DNA from: Oscillospiraceae bacterium
GTDB taxonomy: Bacteria; Bacillota; Clostridia; Oscillospirales; Ruminococcaceae
Assembly (NCBI GenBank): GCA_017435565.1
Contig: JAFSEU010000005.1
Location: forward strand, 1-47,077
Length of the DNA: 47,077 nucleotides
Reading direction: 5' to 3'
Under the pieces are notes generated by a model, which saw only the letters and a program-made list of their open reading frames with translations, did not search any database and was not told the DNA's origin. This document shows positions 31,835 through 41,292 of this stretch, piece after piece (position 1 is the first letter of the stretch; each line of letters starts with the position of its first letter). Position numbers and translations under genes: made by a program.

Positions 31835-34072
31835 TCAGCTGGTTCTGTGCAGATAATGACCCATATCTTTTGCGGGCAAAGGCTTTGCAAAGAAATATCC
31901 CTGTCCATAGTTACAACCGCTTTCACGCAGAATATCCGCCTGCGAAGCGTTCTCAATACCCTCAGCAATAATCTCAATGCCCTTGGCCTTGGCAATTCTG
32001 ATAACTGCGGAAACTATTTCTCTCGAAACCGGATCGGTCTCAAGCGGATTTATGAACGAGCGATCGAGCTTGAGCATTGTGATGGGCAATTTCTGAATAT
32101 AACTAAGCGATGAATAGCCTGTTCCGAAGTCGTCCATTGCAATCTTTATGCCCATCGAACGCAGCTCATTCATATGTCTTATAGCCTTGTCGATATCTTT
32201 AAGTGCAAGCGTTTCGGTAAGCTCAATTTCAAGATACTCATTGGGCATTCCTGTTTTTGCAAGCACATCAGAAACCATTTTACAGATGTCATTTTCGTAC
32301 AAATCGACGGATGTGAGATTGATCGAAATTACAATCGGAGGCAGACCTGCCTGCATCCATTCGACGTTCTGGCGGCAGGATTCATAAAGAGCATATCTGC
32401 TTATGCGTGAAATCATCTGAGCCGATTCGGCAACCGGCACAAACTTGCTGGGCATAACAAGGCTTCCGTCCTTTCTGCGCCAGCGAACCAGCGCTTCCGC
32501 ACCGATGATTTTTCCGGTGGAAAGGTCGATTTTCGGCTGATAGAACATTTCAAGCTCGTTGTTATCAAGCGCATCGGCAAGGGCTTTTTCAAGCTGATTG
32601 CTGACGATAACCGTATCACGGTCGGTGTCGTTATAGCCGATAATCTCACCGTTTTTGGTCTTATCCCTTGAAGACAGAGCAAATTCCGCCCTGTCGAAAA
32701 CCTCAGCAAAATCGGACCCGTCAAGCGGCATTCTTGCAAATCCCGCAGAGCAGGTGAATTTGTGTGCTTCGTAGCCCTCAAGTGAAAGCTCAGAAAATTC
32801 ATTCTGAACAGCCGTGACTGTATCTATCGGGAAATCCGCGTCGGAAACATCCTTGATTATGAGAACGTAGTTGTCCGCACCGATTCTTGCAACGACGCCG
32901 TTTTCTCCGACGTGCCTTCTGAGAATCGCTCCGAATTTTTTCAAAACCTCGTTGCCGCCGGAATATCCGTACGTATCGTTTATCATATGAAATCTGTCAA
33001 TATCAAGAACAATCAGCCAATAAGAGAGCCCCAAAAGCCTGCTTCCCTCATAAATCTGCTGTCCGACGAGCATAAGCCTGTTTCTGTTAAAAAGACCTGT
33101 TACCTCATCGGTATAAGCCATACGTTCAATCAGCCTGTCCTTCTGCTTTGCCTCGGTAACATCGATAAGTGAACCGCCGATTGTAAAGCTGTCATCGCGC
33201 TTCATAACCTTGTATCTGTGCTGATACCAGCGATATTCACCGCTTGCCGAAAGCAGACGCAGCTCTATCATATGAATCCCCTTGGAGCGTTCAAGCTCCT
33301 TCGGGGTCGTAATCGCCTTGAGATATGCCTCAAACAGAACCATATCCTTCGCGTAAACCTTGGATCTTATATCATCCGCTGTAACAATCGCCTTTTTGAA
33401 TCCGAGCATACTTTGAAGCTGCTTTGATATATGAAAGCTGCGGTTATCGGCAGTGCTGATAACAATACCGATTTCGGAGAGCTCCATAGAAAGCGCAAAA
33501 CGCTCCTGCGAGGCACGAAGCTGTGTTTCCATGGTGCGCTGCTCGGTAACGTCAAATCCGACCGAAACCAAAAGCTTTTTGCCCGATTTCTTGTTTTCAT
33601 AGAATGTCGAGGTGTTCCACAAAATGGTGTAAACACTTTCATCCTCGGCAATTGCATAATACTCGCCGCTATTGTTGATAATGCTCTCGATTCCCTGCCT
33701 GGAAAGCATATTCTTCGGAAACAGCATAAGCAGAATATCCGCTGAATACGCCCTGCGTGACTGAGCCTTCAAAAGCTCCTGCAAGGATTTGTTTATGACC
33801 GTACAGGAAAGCTCGCTGTCCCAGACGACGGCGGGTGCATCAAGCGTTTCGATGAAAACGCACAGGTCCCTTCGCCTGCGCTCCATGGTTTCCACTCTGA
33901 AGAATGCCATATATACACAGGTCGCAAGTATTATCATTATAAGCACGACGGCAAAATATTTAAATATAACCATGGCCTGGTCGGGCGAATTTGCCGCAAC
34001 TGTCATAAAAAGAACGGTTACAAGCGCAAAGACTATACCCGGTATAAGCCACAGAACATTCCTTTTCTCCAC
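31835..34072 (-). CDS. Membrane PAS-GGDEF-EAL protein, probable c-di-GMP phosphodiesterase
   Basis: A 745-residue protein with two N-terminal membrane helices (about 7-27 and 38-58) and two PAS-like regions (about 70-175 and 190-310). The GGDEF domain (about 320-480) has the active loop changed to IGADN, so cyclase activity is unlikely. The EAL domain (about 495-740) keeps EALVRW, ELTETL, DDFGTGYSS, LKLDRSF and GQGYFFAKPL, so phosphodiesterase activity looks intact. The gene starts with GTG at 34072, preceded by GGGAGAAG, and has its own strong promoter. Confidence 0.93.
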   Translation of the reverse strand: MEKRNVLWLIPGIVFALVTVLFMTVAANSPDQAMVIFKYFAVVLIMIILATCVYMAFFRVETMERRRRDLCVFIETLDAPAVVWDSELSCTVINKSLQELLKAQSRRAYSADILLMLFPKNMLSRQGIESIINNSGEYYAIAEDESVYTILWNTSTFYENKKSGKKLLVSVGFDVTEQRTMETQLRASQERFALSMELSEIGIVISTADNRSFHISKQLQSMLGFKKAIVTADDIRSKVYAKDMVLFEAYLKAITTPKELERSKGIHMIELRLLSASGEYRWYQHRYKVMKRDDSFTIGGSLIDVTEAKQKDRLIERMAYTDEVTGLFNRNRLMLVGQQIYEGSRLLGLSYWLIVLDIDRFHMINDTYGYSGGNEVLKKFGAILRRHVGENGVVARIGADNYVLIIKDVSDADFPIDTVTAVQNEFSELSLEGYEAHKFTCSAGFARMPLDGSDFAEVFDRAEFALSSRDKTKNGEIIGYNDTDRDTVIVSNQLEKALADALDNNELEMFYQPKIDLSTGKIIGAEALVRWRRKDGSLVMPSKFVPVAESAQMISRISRYALYESCRQNVEWMQAGLPPIVISINLTSVDLYENDICKMVSDVLAKTGMPNEYLEIELTETLALKDIDKAIRHMNELRSMGIKIAMDDFGTGYSSLSYIQKLPITMLKLDRSFINPLETDPVSREIVSAVIRIAKAKGIEIIAEGIENASQADILRESGCNYGQGYFFAKPLPAKDMGHYLHRTS

Positions 34073-34144
34073 GATGCTTCTCCCAAATAATCCGTTTATA
34101 CGGTAATTTATCCATATCCAAACTTACCCATTATACTTATACAT

Positions 34145-34173
34145 ACTATACCATATTAAAGCATTGATGTCAA
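34145..34173 (-). promoter_or_regulatory. Promoter of the PAS-GGDEF-EAL gene
   Basis: Minus strand TTGACA (34168-34173) and TATAGT (34145-34150), 17-bp spacer, about 70 bases ahead of the GTG start. Confidence 0.85.
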
Positions 34174-34320
34174 GATTATTTTGTTCGTTTTGTCTAATTG
34201 TTTCAATTAAACGTCCTCGGTATTGTGCAAAAAATGGCAAAAGACCGCCAAAGTAGGCATTAAAGTTTTATAAAAAAAGCGTGATATACACATTCTATTC
34301 ACAATTAGCGGATTGCTTTT

Positions 34321-34329
34321 TGGTATAAT
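34321..34329 (+). promoter_or_regulatory. Extended -10 promoter of the two-component operon
   Basis: TGG-TATAAT (34321-34329) is an extended -10 element with no good -35, so an activator, possibly the response regulator itself, may be needed. Confidence 0.55.
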
Positions 34330-34381
34330 TATTGTATCAGTATGTATCCGTACAGAGTCCCGAAAGGATTGGTGAGCTTTT

Positions 34382-35056
34382 ATGAGCCGTATTTTAATAG
34401 TTGATGACGAATCCAACATCAGAAACGTCGTAAAGGAATATGCCCTTTTTGAAGGGTTTGAAGTTGATGAAGCAGAAAACGGAATCGAAGCTGTGCGAAA
34501 AGTAAAGGAGCATGGCTACGACCTTATCATTATGGATATAATGATGCCGGAGCTGGACGGTTATTCAGCCTGCAAGGAAATCAAGAAAATCAAATCAATC
34601 CCCATAATTATGCTTTCGGCGCGCGGCGAAGAATATGACAAGCTGTTCGGCTTTGAAATCGGAATTGACGACTATGTCGTAAAGCCCTTTTCTCCTAAAG
34701 AGCTTATGGCAAGAGCCCGTGCTGTAATCAGCCGCAATTCGCGCAACTCATCAAAAAGTGCAAATCTTGAGTTTGAAGGGCTTTCCATCGACCTTGACGG
34801 CAGAACCGTAACAGTAAACGGCGAAAGAGCTGTTATGACTCCGAAGGAATACGATTTGCTGTTCTATCTTGTAAAAAACCGAAACATCGCACTTTCAAGG
34901 CAGCAACTTCTTGAAGCGGTCTGGGGAGTCGAGTTCTTCGGAGATGACAGAACTGTTGATACACACATAAAAATGCTGAGAAACAGTCTGGGTGAATACC
35001 GAAAATTTATCGTCACTCTGAGAGGAGTCGGATACAAATTTGAAGAAGAAAACTAA
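34382..35056 (+). CDS. OmpR-family response regulator
   Basis: A 224-residue protein. The receiver domain (1-118) has the phosphoacceptor D52 in IIMDIMMPELDG, acidic residues DDE near the start, and the conserved Lys in VVKPFSPKEL. The C-terminal winged helix (about 130-222) is of OmpR/PhoB type (TPKEYDLLFYLVKN, RTVDTHIKMLRNSLG, RGVGYKFE). Its last 17 bases overlap the histidine-kinase gene, showing one operon. GGTGAG sits 5 bases before the ATG. A GH25 gene follows the pair, so cell-wall control is likely. Confidence 0.95.
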   Translation: MSRILIVDDESNIRNVVKEYALFEGFEVDEAENGIEAVRKVKEHGYDLIIMDIMMPELDGYSACKEIKKIKSIPIIMLSARGEEYDKLFGFEIGIDDYVVKPFSPKELMARARAVISRNSRNSSKSANLEFEGLSIDLDGRTVTVNGERAVMTPKEYDLLFYLVKNRNIALSRQQLLEAVWGVEFFGDDRTVDTHIKMLRNSLGEYRKFIVTLRGVGYKFEEEN

Positions 35057-36485
35057 AAAAATTCACAGTCTGAGATTCAACGTGTGGCTGTATTTCATTC
35101 TGCTGCTGATATTCACCTTTGCACTGCTCTGGCTTTTTCAGACAGTCCTGCTTTCAACCTTCTATCAGGCGGTAAAAACAAATACAGCATCAAAAATCGC
35201 TTCGCAGGCTGTTTCGGAATTCAGTAAGGAAACCTATCAGGTAGACCTGACTCTGCTTGCTCTTGACAATTCGGCCTGCATAACAATTTATGACACAAGC
35301 GGAACAGAGGCGTTCAGCGTTGATACTCAAAGCGGGATGTGCCACATCCACTCCGAAACAGCAGATTTTGACAGGCTGATAAAGCAGGTGGAGCGCAGTG
35401 AGAATCACAATTATTCCGAAACGATTCAACACGGCGAATTTGAACGCGAATCGCTTATATACATAGAAAAAATCATTGACGCTTCCAGCGATGTTGTGTA
35501 TGTTTTCGTCGAAACCACACTTACCCCGACAGAATCAATTACCGATATCATAAGGCTTCAGGTTCTGATTATCTCCGCAATTCTGCTTGTGATTTCGTCA
35601 ACACTTGCTTTTGCAATTGCCGACAAGCTCGCAATGCCCATTGTAAGGCTGACAAAATCCGCCGAAAAGCTCGGTCAGCACAGAAATGCGGTGGTTTTTG
35701 AACAGGATGAATACCTCGAGGTTCAAAAGCTCGCCAAAACGCTGACATACGCTTCAAGCGAGATTTCACAGACCTCTACCCTGCAGCGCGACCTTATCGC
35801 AAACGTTTCACATGATTTGCGCACACCGCTTACCATGATAAAGGCGTATGCAGAAATGCTCAGGGACATTTCGGGCGAAAACCCCGAAAAGCGTTCCGAG
35901 CACCTCGGAATCATCATAGATGAAACCGACCGTCTGGCAGCACTTGTCCAGGATATGCTCGACCTCTCAAAGCTCGAAAGCGGCGGACAAAAGCTCAACT
36001 ACTCGACATTCGATATTACAGAGCTGCTTGACGGCATTGTCGAGCGTTATACAGGCTTTTGCGAAGAAAAGGGCTATAAACTTGTTTATATCCCCGACAA
36101 ATGCGCCGAAGTACGCTGCGACGAGGTGAAAATCCAGCAGGTTATTTACAATCTGATAAATAACGCTGTCAACTACTGCGGTGAGGACAAAACCGTAACA
36201 ATCAAACAGACAAACAGCTTCAACACCATAAAAATCGAGGTTTCCGACAACGGCAAGGGAATCGAAAAGGATAATCTGCATCTGGTATTTGACAAATATT
36301 ACAGGGCTGAAAAAACCAAGCGTGAGGTTGTGGGAACAGGCCTCGGGCTTTCGATAGTTCAGGCGGTTCTCAAAAAGCACGGTTTCCCCTTCGGTGTTGT
36401 CAGCGAGGTAGGAAAAGGTTCGACCTTCTGGTTCAAAATTATTCTGCCCGAGCCTCTTTCTCCCGATATAAACCCAAAGGAATAA
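35040..36485 (+). CDS. Sensor histidine kinase
   Basis: A 481-residue membrane kinase. Helices at about 16-36 and 175-195 flank an outer sensor domain of about 140 residues. A HAMP-like linker, the HisKA H-box VSHDLRTPLTMIKAY and a HATPase domain with NLINNAVNY (N), VSDNGKGI (G1) and GTGLGLSIVQ (G2) follow. All catalytic parts are present. It should phosphorylate the response regulator encoded just upstream. The start is TTG at 35040, inside the regulator gene, because no ATG lies near the N-terminus; translation is probably coupled. Confidence 0.94.
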   Translation: MKKKTKKIHSLRFNVWLYFILLLIFTFALLWLFQTVLLSTFYQAVKTNTASKIASQAVSEFSKETYQVDLTLLALDNSACITIYDTSGTEAFSVDTQSGMCHIHSETADFDRLIKQVERSENHNYSETIQHGEFERESLIYIEKIIDASSDVVYVFVETTLTPTESITDIIRLQVLIISAILLVISSTLAFAIADKLAMPIVRLTKSAEKLGQHRNAVVFEQDEYLEVQKLAKTLTYASSEISQTSTLQRDLIANVSHDLRTPLTMIKAYAEMLRDISGENPEKRSEHLGIIIDETDRLAALVQDMLDLSKLESGGQKLNYSTFDITELLDGIVERYTGFCEEKGYKLVYIPDKCAEVRCDEVKIQQVIYNLINNAVNYCGEDKTVTIKQTNSFNTIKIEVSDNGKGIEKDNLHLVFDKYYRAEKTKREVVGTGLGLSIVQAVLKKHGFPFGVVSEVGKGSTFWFKIILPEPLSPDINPKE

Positions 36486-36492
36486 AACATAT

Positions 36493-37371
36493 ATGAAAAA
36501 ATACTCATCCGCATTACTTTCGCTGACGATTACGTTACTCTGTGCCTCTTGCTCAAGCAGCTCACCCGAAAGCTCAGCACCTGAGATGCCCGCTTTGTCG
36601 GCAACTTCCACATCAGCCACACAGACCACAGCCGACATCACAGCGTCGCAAGCCTTGACAACTTCCCAAACGGTCAGAACAACAACAGCGACCACAACAA
36701 CAGCCGAAACAACAACTGCAACTTCCACAACGACAACCACAACTGTCGCCGTCACAACCGACAACGACCCCGTTCCGATTAAAGAAAGCTACAGCGGCAT
36801 TGACGTGAGCAGATGGCAGGGAAGCACGGTTGACTTTGAAGCTGTCAGAAACAGCGGCGTTGAAATGGTGTACATAAAAGCAGGCGATAATTATAACGAG
36901 GATATGTATTTTCGGCAAAACGCAGAAAATGCCGAAAGTGCAGGGCTTCTTACCGGGTTTTATTTCTACGTCACCGCAGGCAATGCCGAGCAGGCACGCT
37001 CACAGGCAGTATATTTTGCCGGGCTGCTTGACTCTGTTGATTTTCAATGCCGACCCGCTGTGGATTTTGAAGCTTTCGGAAGCCTTTCAGCCGAAAGCAT
37101 AAACGAAATCGCGCTCAGCTTTGCGCAGACTGTTGAAGATGAAACAGGAATCACGCCCATTTTTTACACCGACGCCGACAATGCCGACATATGGTGCGAG
37201 GAACTGACAAAATATCCGCTGTGGATTGCAGACTACGACGCAAATCCGCCCGCCTCAATCGGAAAGTGGAGCGAATACGCGGGATTTCAGTATTCCTGCA
37301 CGGGCGTTGTTGACGGAATTACAGAGAATGTTGTCGATCTGGATATTTACACCAAGTCGGTTCTGTTCTGA
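36493..37371 (+). CDS. Lipoprotein GH25 lysozyme (muramidase)
   Basis: A 292-residue exported protein. A lipoprotein-type signal ends at CASC (about residues 17-20). A Thr-rich linker (about 37-92, likely O-glycosylated or wall-spanning) precedes the GH25 domain (about 97-290). Catalytic motifs are GIDVSRWQG and AVDFEAFG (acidic residues), with YPLWIADYDANPP as another family feature. It should cut the beta-1,4 link between N-acetylmuramic acid and N-acetylglucosamine. It begins 7 bases after the kinase gene and uses the kinase's last codons as its ribosome site (AAAGGA), so all three are co-expressed. Confidence 0.93.
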   Translation: MKKYSSALLSLTITLLCASCSSSSPESSAPEMPALSATSTSATQTTADITASQALTTSQTVRTTTATTTTAETTTATSTTTTTTVAVTTDNDPVPIKESYSGIDVSRWQGSTVDFEAVRNSGVEMVYIKAGDNYNEDMYFRQNAENAESAGLLTGFYFYVTAGNAEQARSQAVYFAGLLDSVDFQCRPAVDFEAFGSLSAESINEIALSFAQTVEDETGITPIFYTDADNADIWCEELTKYPLWIADYDANPPASIGKWSEYAGFQYSCTGVVDGITENVVDLDIYTKSVLF

Positions 37372-37391
37372 ATAAAATGTGCCTTCAGGCA

Positions 37392-37420
37392 TTGACTTTG
37401 ATGTCGATTTATATTATACT
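37392..37420 (+). promoter_or_regulatory. Promoter of the CorC-type gene
   Basis: TTGACT (37392-37397) and TATACT (37415-37420), 17-bp spacer. It lies just past the GH25 gene, with about 90 bases of leader. Confidence 0.75.
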
Positions 37421-37512
37421 TTAATATGTGCATATATTTGAAAAAATGCACATATAAAATCATTCGGAGAGCCGTATTTTTTCCGAACCACAGAAAGAAA
37501 GGGATTCTTGTA

Positions 37513-38856
37513 ATGGACACCGATGGGTGTATATTATTTTTATCAATTGCATTGGTAATTCTCGTAATCCGTGCGATTTATGCCGCGTTTGAAAACGCCG
37601 TCACCGAGGTTTCGGACCAGAAACTGAAAAGCCTTGCCGCAACTGACAGAAAATATGAAAGGCTTAACCGTCTTTCGACCAATCCGTCAAAAATGCTGCT
37701 TACCTTTTCGGTTCACCGCACATTATCTGCCGTGCTCTGCATCATATGCATAAGCATATCCGCAGTGCTCTATCTGCCGAAGGTTTCTCAAAAGATGTTT
37801 GAAACGCCCCTGCTTCTTGCCGTCTGCGCAGTCGCAGCGTCAATCGTAATCGGAATGATTCTGATAATTATTACGGATCTTATTCCTAAAACGCTTACAG
37901 AAAAATCAAGCCTCGGCTTCGCCGTTTTCTCGTTCTATCCGGTAACGTTCCTTATTGCACTTTATTCACCGGTAACCTGCTGCATTTCAGCCGTTGACTC
38001 AGGTCTGCGCAATCTTGCAGGTCTTTCCTCAAAGAAAAGCAGCGACATCGTCACGGAAGAAAAAATCCTGATGATGCTCGAAGCAGGCAACGAAACAGGT
38101 GTAATTGAGTCAAGTGAGAAGGAGATGATAAACAACATCTTCGAGTTTGACGATGTATGCGTAAACGAAGTTATGACCCACAGAACGGAGCTTGTTGCGG
38201 CAGACGCCGACACACCTGCGTGTGAGCTTGTTAAAATTGCAATTGAGGAAGGTTTTTCAAGAATTCCCGTATATGAAGATTCAATCGACAGCCTTATCGG
38301 CGTCGTTTATGTCAAAGACCTGCTCTGCCTTATTGTCGATTCAAGCGAAAAAGATATGCCCGTAAGGCGCTTTATGCGTGAGGCACTTTACGTTCCCGAA
38401 ACAAACACATGCGCTGAGGTTTTCGATTCTCTGACGCAGAGCAAAAACCACATTGCCATTGTGCTTGACGAATACGGCGGAACTGCTGGCATTGTCACAA
38501 TGGAAGACCTGATTGAAGAGATTGTCGGAAATATCCAGGACGAGTACGATGATGAAGAAAGTGAATTCACCCGCATCGACGAAAACACATATTCATTGAG
38601 CGGCTCGGCATCCCCTGCGGATATTCTTCCCATGCTTAAAATCACAGCACCCGACGAATGCGAATACGCCACGATGAGTGCGTTCTACATCAATATTCTC
38701 GGCCGCATTCCTGACGAAAGTGACGCCGACAAAATCGAATTTATGGGCTACGAATTCATCCCGACTCTGATTGAAGACAATTGGGTGTCAAGACTCAGAG
38801 CAACAAAAATAACAAAAGAAACACAAGCGCAATCAGACAGTGATTCCGATTCATAA
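37513..38856 (+). CDS. CNNM/CorC (HlyC)-family membrane protein with CBS pair
   Basis: A 447-residue protein. The N-terminal DUF21/CNNM domain (about 1-190) has four membrane helices. A CBS pair follows (about 210-330; VMTHRTELVAADADT and EYGGTAGIVTMEDLIEEI). The C-terminal CorC/HlyC domain is at about 345-430. Such proteins are linked to magnesium or other divalent-cation export; direct proof varies between members. ATG at 37513 is preferred over an upstream in-frame ATG at 37426 because AAAGGGA lies 9 bases before it and family members start like this. Confidence 0.92.
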   Translation: MDTDGCILFLSIALVILVIRAIYAAFENAVTEVSDQKLKSLAATDRKYERLNRLSTNPSKMLLTFSVHRTLSAVLCIICISISAVLYLPKVSQKMFETPLLLAVCAVAASIVIGMILIIITDLIPKTLTEKSSLGFAVFSFYPVTFLIALYSPVTCCISAVDSGLRNLAGLSSKKSSDIVTEEKILMMLEAGNETGVIESSEKEMINNIFEFDDVCVNEVMTHRTELVAADADTPACELVKIAIEEGFSRIPVYEDSIDSLIGVVYVKDLLCLIVDSSEKDMPVRRFMREALYVPETNTCAEVFDSLTQSKNHIAIVLDEYGGTAGIVTMEDLIEEIVGNIQDEYDDEESEFTRIDENTYSLSGSASPADILPMLKITAPDECEYATMSAFYINILGRIPDESDADKIEFMGYEFIPTLIEDNWVSRLRATKITKETQAQSDSDSDS

Positions 38857-38899
38857 ATCAATACGGAAATCTGTTTTATTATAAAGGGACAACGCACAA

Positions 38900-40087
38900 A
38901 TGAAAAAAACTATGCAGCTAAAGAAAAAAATCCTCAGCATTCTGCTGTCCTGCGTTCTGACGGCAAGCTTTTGCGGTTGCTCGCTTGAAAGCGTTTTTCA
39001 ATCGGACACCTCAAGCAGCGAGATTGAAGAAAGCCTTGCAAAACGCGAGAAAACCGACAATCCGATAACCGCAGATGAACAGCTTACCGACCGCGAATAC
39101 ACGGTATATCTCGACTTGGTCGAGGGCATTACCGACAGGGAAACCCCCATCACATTAAGCATAAAAGCGACCAGAGATGAGCTTGCAAACGCCTATGCCG
39201 CCTTGCTTATAACCTCTGCGGGAAATATGCTGTATATGCCGAGAGAATATACCTATAATTACAATACGGAAACAGGTCGTGTAATCGACGTTGAAATCAA
39301 ATATACGGTTTCTGCCGAGCGGGCTGAGGAAATGAACATCGCTGTACGTACCGTTGCCGACGAAATTCTCAAAGGGATTTCCGCAGATATGTCGCAGACC
39401 GACATCGTGGCTTATTTCCACGACACCATCATAACAAGCTGCGAATATTCCGAAACGGCAAACAGCGACAATGTATACGGCTGTCTTGTCGAAGGAAAGG
39501 CCGTGTGCGAAGGCTATTCCCGTGCAATGCAGTACCTTTGCACCCTCGTGGGAGTGAAGTGTATTATTGTGACAGGCGTTGCCGAAGAAGACCATATGTG
39601 GAATATGGTCGAAATTGACGGGCAGTGGTATCATATCGACCTTACATGGGACGACCCGAGATATAATCCGCCGATTGCAGATTATGTTTCTCATACCTAC
39701 CACAACGTAACAACGGAAGACATCAGCGTTGACCATATAATCGACGAAAGCAACTTCACCGTCCCTGTCGCAGATTCCACAGCGGCAAACTATTATGTCT
39801 ACACAAGCCGCTTTTACGACTCTTACGAGGAAGCGCTCAACTGCCTGCCGCAGGTTTTGAAAAACTCTGCGGAAAACGAAACCTTCGATATTTCGGTAAA
39901 ATTTTCAAACGAAAGTGCCTTTGACGATACCTGCCTGCAGCTTTTTTCAAGCGAAAATACCGATATATCCGAAATAATCGATTCAGCTAACGAAATGCTT
40001 TCAGGCATAAAGATTTCAAAATCAAACCTTACATATATGACCGACGATTCATTTATGATAATAAAAATCAGCTTTGAGCTTGAATAA
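38900..40087 (+). CDS. Lipoprotein with transglutaminase-like domain
   Basis: A 395-residue exported protein with signal and lipobox FCGC at about residues 24-27. The transglutaminase-like core lies at about 165-270: Cys in GKAVCEGYSRAMQYLC, His in EDHMWNMVEIDGQWYHID and Asp in LTWDDPRY, the full Cys-His-Asp triad. Bacterial members act as proteases, amidases or cross-linkers at the surface; the substrate is unknown. The flanking beta-rich parts are unassigned. AAAGGGA precedes the ATG. Confidence 0.88.
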   Translation: MKKTMQLKKKILSILLSCVLTASFCGCSLESVFQSDTSSSEIEESLAKREKTDNPITADEQLTDREYTVYLDLVEGITDRETPITLSIKATRDELANAYAALLITSAGNMLYMPREYTYNYNTETGRVIDVEIKYTVSAERAEEMNIAVRTVADEILKGISADMSQTDIVAYFHDTIITSCEYSETANSDNVYGCLVEGKAVCEGYSRAMQYLCTLVGVKCIIVTGVAEEDHMWNMVEIDGQWYHIDLTWDDPRYNPPIADYVSHTYHNVTTEDISVDHIIDESNFTVPVADSTAANYYVYTSRFYDSYEEALNCLPQVLKNSAENETFDISVKFSNESAFDDTCLQLFSSENTDISEIIDSANEMLSGIKISKSNLTYMTDDSFMIIKISFELE

Positions 40088-40108
40088 CATAAAAAAGGAG
40101 TGAAAACT

Positions 40109-41110
40109 ATGTATTCTGCAAAAACAGTTATGCACAAGGGGCTTGAATGCATTGAGCTTTCGTGCGACAGCTACAGCGCAATTGTTGCGCACACTCTCGG
40201 CGGAAATGTTTTAAGACTTCGCCAGACACAGAAAAATGTTGAGGTTTTCAGATTCAACGCTGAAAAACCTATTGACGAAATCGCCGATTCAATCGAAATC
40301 TGGGGATTGCCCACAATGTATTTTCCCAACAGACTCGATAACGGTGTTTTGAAAGCAAGCGATTATACATATCACCTGCCCGTTAACGAAAAAGCACCCT
40401 TCAACAATACTCTGCACGGATTTTTGCACCGCAGACCTTACAAAATCGAATCACTTGAAAGTGAAAGCTGTGCCAAGTGCACAATCAGCTATCTTTATGA
40501 TGAAAATGATGAGTATTTTGAATTTTTGCCGATAAAATTCAAGGCAACCTTAGAGCTTTCTCTTGATGAAAACGGCCTTTTGCACAAATTTACACTTGAA
40601 AATTTAAGTGAGCGCAAAATGCCCATAAGCGTTGCGACTCACACTACAATAAATGCGCCGTTTGTTGACGGTGCAAGACAGGAGGATATCCGCCTGAAAG
40701 CACAAATCGGCAAGAAATGTGAGCTTGACACACGTTGTCTGCCGACGGAAAATCTGCTTGAGCTTACAGATTATGACAGAGAATATATCGAAGGTACAAA
40801 GCAGCCGGTTTTAAAGGTTGTTGACAACGAAATGTATCTTGCCGAAAGTATGGAGCTTGACGGCAAAAAGTTCCACGGAATTTATGCCGAAGATATCGCT
40901 TCAAAAATCCGTATCGAATACGAAATCAGCGATGAATACGGCTTCTGGATTTTCTGGAATCAGCAGGGCTTTGAAGGCTACTTCTGCCCCGAACCTATGA
41001 GCGCAATGATAAATTCGCCCAACCTTGCTATGGACAAATCACAAACAGGCTACCGTGAAATCGACCCTGCACAGAGCTTCAGCGCTTGGCAAAGATTCTC
41101 GGTTAAATAA
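40109..41110 (+). CDS. Aldose 1-epimerase family protein
   Basis: A 333-residue beta-sandwich protein of the galactose mutarotase superfamily. The His in NNTLHGFLHRRPYKI is the likely catalytic His, ATHTTINAPF is the usual second His region, and GFWIFWNQQGFEGYFCPEP matches the C-terminal core. It would interconvert alpha and beta anomers of glucose or galactose. It sits just before the cellobiose phosphorylase gene, whose product releases sugars needing mutarotation. ATG at 40109 is chosen because AAGGAG lies 8 bases upstream; a GTG at 40100 overlaps that site. Confidence 0.88.
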   Translation: MYSAKTVMHKGLECIELSCDSYSAIVAHTLGGNVLRLRQTQKNVEVFRFNAEKPIDEIADSIEIWGLPTMYFPNRLDNGVLKASDYTYHLPVNEKAPFNNTLHGFLHRRPYKIESLESESCAKCTISYLYDENDEYFEFLPIKFKATLELSLDENGLLHKFTLENLSERKMPISVATHTTINAPFVDGARQEDIRLKAQIGKKCELDTRCLPTENLLELTDYDREYIEGTKQPVLKVVDNEMYLAESMELDGKKFHGIYAEDIASKIRIEYEISDEYGFWIFWNQQGFEGYFCPEPMSAMINSPNLAMDKSQTGYREIDPAQSFSAWQRFSVK

Positions 41111-41171
41111 TTTTTGTGAAAATTGCTCAATTTTTCACTCTATATTTCTATATCGGATACAATAAAACATC

Positions 41172-41200
41172 TTGAAAAAAAGAACGTTTTAAAGTATAAT
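41172..41200 (+). promoter_or_regulatory. Promoter of the cellobiose phosphorylase gene
   Basis: TTGAAA (41172-41177) and TATAAT (41195-41200), 17-bp spacer. Predicted start near 41207, leaving a leader of about 85 bases with possible structure. Confidence 0.85.
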
Positions 41201-41220
41201 AAATTGTGTATATGTGCCGC

Positions 41221-41273
41221 AAGTGCCCGGCGCACAAAAACTAAAGATTCCGCAAAAAGGCACTTAATGCGGA
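41221..41273 (+). promoter_or_regulatory. Leader with two competing pairings before cellobiose phosphorylase
   Basis: AAGTGCC (41221-41227) is complementary to GGCACTT (41259-41265). TCCGCA (41249-41254) pairs with TGCGGA (41268-41273), which includes part of the GGAG ribosome site at 41271-41274. The two pairings interlock, so they are either exclusive or form a pseudoknot. Confidence 0.45.
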
Positions 41274-41292
41274 GAAATGGACGGTTTTGAAT

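Larger units (their letters stand above)
34074..34381. other. Divergent intergenic region between EAL and response-regulator genes
   Basis: About 308 bases with no gene. It holds the leftward promoter at 34145-34173 and a rightward extended -10 at 34321-34329. The middle is AT-rich with no clear repeat or RNA structure. Confidence 0.6.

Noticed and set aside
35967..36764. Leftward Val-rich open frame of 265 codons
   Set aside because: It lies antisense to the histidine kinase and the Thr-rich linker of the GH25 gene; repeated ACA/ACC codons read backwards give Val-rich sequence, and no ribosome site fits.
41116..41150. Terminator after the aldose epimerase gene
   Set aside because: A weak AT stem with a bulge and no clean T-run; too poor to list as a feature.
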